Of a DNA stretch of 6,965 bases, positions 5,312 through 6,965 are shown piece by piece. Below the pieces are notes generated by a model. The model made no database searches. It had not been told where the DNA came from and saw only the letters and a list, made by a program, of their open reading frames with translations. Location of the stretch: positions 1 through 6,965 of the forward strand of contig DUKU01000195.1 of assembly GCA_013329135.1 (NCBI GenBank), in the 5' to 3' direction. Each line of letters opens with the position of its first letter. Position 1 is the first letter of the stretch. A program made the translations under genes and the position numbers. The DNA comes from Thermoplasmata archaeon (GTDB lineage: Archaea; Thermoplasmatota; Thermoplasmata; UBA10834).

Positions 5312-6218
5312 GCAGATTGAGAGATGCCCCGAGTGCAACAGCGCTCACCTAGTGAGAGACTATGAGCGCGGAGAACTCGTCTGCGAGGACTGCGGCATTG
5401 TCCTCGACGATCAGCTGATAGACCAGGGCCCCGAATGGAGGGCCTTCGACGTGGAGCAGGGGGAGAAGCGCGCCAGGACCGGTGCGCCCATGACCTACAC
5501 CATCCACGACAAGGGTCTGTCTACGGAGATCTCCTGGAAGAACAAGGACTCGTACGGGAAGAGCATCCCGACGAGGAACAGGGCGCAACTGTACCGTCTT
5601 AGGAAATGGCAGCGCAGGATCAGGGTCTCGAACGCGACCGAGAGGAACCTCGCATTCGCGTTGAGCGAGCTGGACAGGATGGCCTCATCCATGGGCCTGC
5701 CCAGGAACGTGAGGGAGACCGCGGCCATGACATACAGGAAGGCCGTGAACAAGAACCTCATCAGGGGCAGGAGCATAGAGGGCGTCGTGGCAGCATCCCT
5801 GTACGCAGCGTGCAGGCAGTGCAACGTGCCCAGGACGCTCGACGAGGTCGCGAACTCATCCAGGGTCGGCAGGAAGGAGATCGGCAGGACCTACAGGTTC
5901 ATGACCCGTGAGCTCAAGCTCAAGCTGATGCCCACGAAGCCCCAGGACTATGTGTCCAGGTTCTGCTCCGAGCTGAAGCTGTCGGGAGAGGTCCAGTCCA
6001 AGGCGATGGAGATATTGAAGGACGCCGCGAAGAAGGAGCTCACGTCTGGCAGGGGCCCGACGGGGGTCGCCGCGGCCGCCATCTACATCTCCAGCATACT
6101 GTGCAACGAGCGCAGGACCCAGAGAGAGGTCGCGGACATAGCGGGCGTGACAGAGGTCACCATCAGGAACCGCTACAAGGAGCTCACGGAGAAGCTCGGC
6201 ATAGAGGTCCAGCTCTGA
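5286..6218 (+). CDS. tfb: Transcription initiation factor B (TFB, archaeal TFIIB)
   Basis: General transcription factor that recognises the BRE next to the TATA box, bridges TBP and RNA polymerase, and sets the start site. The 310 residues show the full domain order. The zinc ribbon has Cys14, Cys17, Cys33 and Cys36 (CPEC and CEDC), around DYERGELVC. The B-finger/linker follows, with GPEWRAFD (48-55) and [19 protein letters not shown] (64-82). Two cyclin-like repeats lie at about 116-205 and 212-305. The second repeat ends in the BRE-binding helix-turn-helix [20 protein letters not shown] (277-296). Nothing is missing, so it should be functional. The ATG at 5286 is used because of the strong GGAGAGGT site and the family-like N-terminus. 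It overlaps gar1 by 26 bases and must share its mRNA. Whether this organism has other TFB copies cannot be seen here. Confidence 0.98.
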   Translation: MAKVREETEQIERCPECNSAHLVRDYERGELVCEDCGIVLDDQLIDQGPEWRAFDVEQGEKRARTGAPMTYTIHDKGLSTEISWKNKDSYGKSIPTRNRAQLYRLRKWQRRIRVSNATERNLAFALSELDRMASSMGLPRNVRETAAMTYRKAVNKNLIRGRSIEGVVAASLYAACRQCNVPRTLDEVANSSRVGRKEIGRTYRFMTRELKLKLMPTKPQDYVSRFCSELKLSGEVQSKAMEILKDAAKKELTSGRGPTGVAAAAIYISSILCNERRTQREVADIAGVTEVTIRNRYKELTEKLGIEVQL

Positions 6219-6246
6219 GAGTGCGCACCAAACCCGTTCCGCTAAA

Positions 6247-6267
6247 TCCCTTCCTTCTCTTTGTTAT
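6247..6267 (+). terminator. Possible pyrimidine-rich terminator after tfb
   Basis: About 30 bases after the tfb stop comes a T/C-rich run, CCCTTCCTTCTCTTTGTTAT, in a G+C-rich context. Archaeal intrinsic termination mainly needs T-rich tracts in the non-template strand; this one is interrupted by C, so it is only a weak candidate. No stem-loop precedes it. Confidence 0.3.
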
Positions 6268-6320
6268 CACTGAGCACTGGCACTGCATCGTCGACTCGGA
6301 ATTCGCGCTGTAGAGAAGAC

Positions 6321-6331
6321 ACATTTTTAAG
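6321..6331 (+). promoter_or_regulatory. TATA-box promoter of the GAPDH gene
   Basis: ACATTTTTAAG, centred about 37 bp before the GTG start at 6364. A start site about 25 bp downstream (near 6352) would leave a leader of about 12 bases containing GGGGA. This also argues against the upstream in-frame TTG at 6343, which would lie before the transcription start. Confidence 0.5.
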
Positions 6332-6363
6332 GCGCGTGGGCCTTGACCGACACGGGGAAAAAC

Positions 6364-6965
6364 GTGATCAAGATCGGGATCAACGGATTCGGAAGGATTG
6401 GAAGGAACGTTTACAGGGCGGCGCTCGGGAGCAAGCGGATGGGCAAGGACTTCGAGATCGTCGCCGTGAACGACATCGTCCCGGTCGACTCGCTCGCATA
6501 CCTGCTCAAGTACGATTCGGTCTACGGCAAGCTGGACGTGGAGTGCGCAGCCGACGGGACCGGCGTCAAGGTAGGGCGACACAGATTCGAGGTCACGCAG
6601 TGCAAGGACCTTGCTGAGATACCGTGGAGGAAGCTCGGGGCGGACGTCGTCATAGAGTCGACAGGCCTGTTCACCGAGAGGGACTTGGCGGCGAAGCACC
6701 TGGCCGCGGGCGCTCGCAAAGTCGTGATATCCGCGCCGGCCAAGGGGGCCGACGTCACCGTCGTCCTCGGCGTCAACTTCGACATGTACGACAAGGCGAA
6801 GCACAACATCATCTCCATGGCCTCGTGCACGACGGGCAGCCTCGCACCCCCGGCCAAGGTCATCAACGACACCTTCGGCATCGAGAAGGGCATGATGACA
6901 ACCATACACGCCTACACCGGAGACCAGAAGCTGATTGACACGCCGCACAAGGGCCCAAGGCGCGC
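6364..6965 (+). CDS. gap: Type I (bacterial-type) glyceraldehyde-3-phosphate dehydrogenase, 3' end beyond window
   Basis: Oxidises glyceraldehyde-3-phosphate to 1,3-bisphosphoglycerate with NAD(P) in glycolysis, or runs in reverse in gluconeogenesis. About 200 of the usual ~335 residues are visible. The Rossmann fold starts at once with IKIGINGFGRIGRNVYRAA (2-20); VNDIVPVDSLAYLLKYDSVYG (35-55) keeps the Asp typical of NAD-using enzymes; ESTGLFTERD (98-107) and VVISAPAKGADVTVVLGVN (120-138) follow. The catalytic Cys155 sits in SMASCTTGS, and IHAYTGDQKLIDTPHKGPRRA ends the visible part, with the expected His182. This is clearly the bacterial/eukaryotic class, not the type II GAPDH usual in archaea. 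The common motif is SNASCTTN; here it reads SMASCTTG, so both Asn are replaced. The start is GTG at 6364; TTG at 6343 is the only other in-frame choice after the stop at 6328-6330. Confidence 0.95.
   Translation, partial: MIKIGINGFGRIGRNVYRAALGSKRMGKDFEIVAVNDIVPVDSLAYLLKYDSVYGKLDVECAADGTGVKVGRHRFEVTQCKDLAEIPWRKLGADVVIESTGLFTERDLAAKHLAAGARKVVISAPAKGADVTVVLGVNFDMYDKAKHNIISMASCTTGSLAPPAKVINDTFGIEKGMMTTIHAYTGDQKLIDTPHKGPRR

Noticed and set aside
6184..6948. 254-codon minus-strand frame opposite gap
   Set aside because: Antisense to GAPDH, and it crosses the gap promoter and the tfb 3' end; no family resemblance.
1..6965. CRISPR array, tRNA/rRNA, insertion sequence or tandem repeat
   Set aside because: No regularly spaced repeats, clover-leaf-like segments, transposase motifs or long terminal inverted repeats were found on reading both strands; the genes are all housekeeping.

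Overview
This is an ordinary stretch of archaeal housekeeping chromosome, roughly 60% G+C, with a strong G/C preference at third codon positions. The archaeal assignment is firm. The window encodes a TFB transcription initiation factor, a Gar1 H/ACA-RNP protein, the archaea-specific 4-phosphopantoate--beta-alanine ligase of the CoA pathway and a GMP synthetase ATP-pyrophosphatase subunit that starts without the glutaminase domain. TATA-like boxes lie 25-45 bp upstream of several starts. A euryarchaeal relative, perhaps of the Thermoplasmatota, is my guess, but the sequence alone does not fix the lineage.

Layout. Positions 1-4898 are all on the minus strand. Read in transcription order they are: 4-phosphopantoate--beta-alanine ligase (4898-4152); then ahcY, S-adenosylhomocysteine hydrolase (3999-2755), and a PfkB-family sugar/nucleoside kinase (2663-1719); then a stand-alone Lrp/AsnC effector-domain (RAM) protein (1608-1375) and a three-helix membrane protein (1339-1040); then purE (985-521), which abuts the ATP-PPase subunit of GMP synthase (520 to beyond the left edge). 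Positions 5036-6965 are on the plus strand: gar1 (5036-5311), overlapped by tfb (5286-6218), then a bacterial-type (type I) glyceraldehyde-3-phosphate dehydrogenase running off the right edge. The divergent point is an A+T-rich island at about 4964-5035 with two good TATA boxes. No gene-free stretch exceeds 300 bases; the longest (about 4018-4151, 4899-5035 and 6219-6363) hold promoter or terminator signals and nothing else I can identify.

How the genes fit together. The minus-strand block has a purine theme. AhcY hydrolyses S-adenosylhomocysteine to homocysteine and adenosine; the adjacent PfkB kinase is a plausible adenosine/nucleoside kinase that would return adenosine to AMP; PurE makes a purine precursor and GuaAb makes GMP. 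The plus-strand pair links RNA modification (Gar1) with transcription initiation (TFB).

I found no new defence, mobile or biosynthetic system. The points most worth a second look are the bacterial-type GAPDH with an altered active-site motif, the PurE with Ala where bacterial PurE has His, a pair of similar GCCAG/CTGGC inverted repeats at nearly the same distance upstream of two TATA boxes, the unresolved N-terminus of the PfkB kinase, and the dual-TATA promoter of the gar1-tfb operon.
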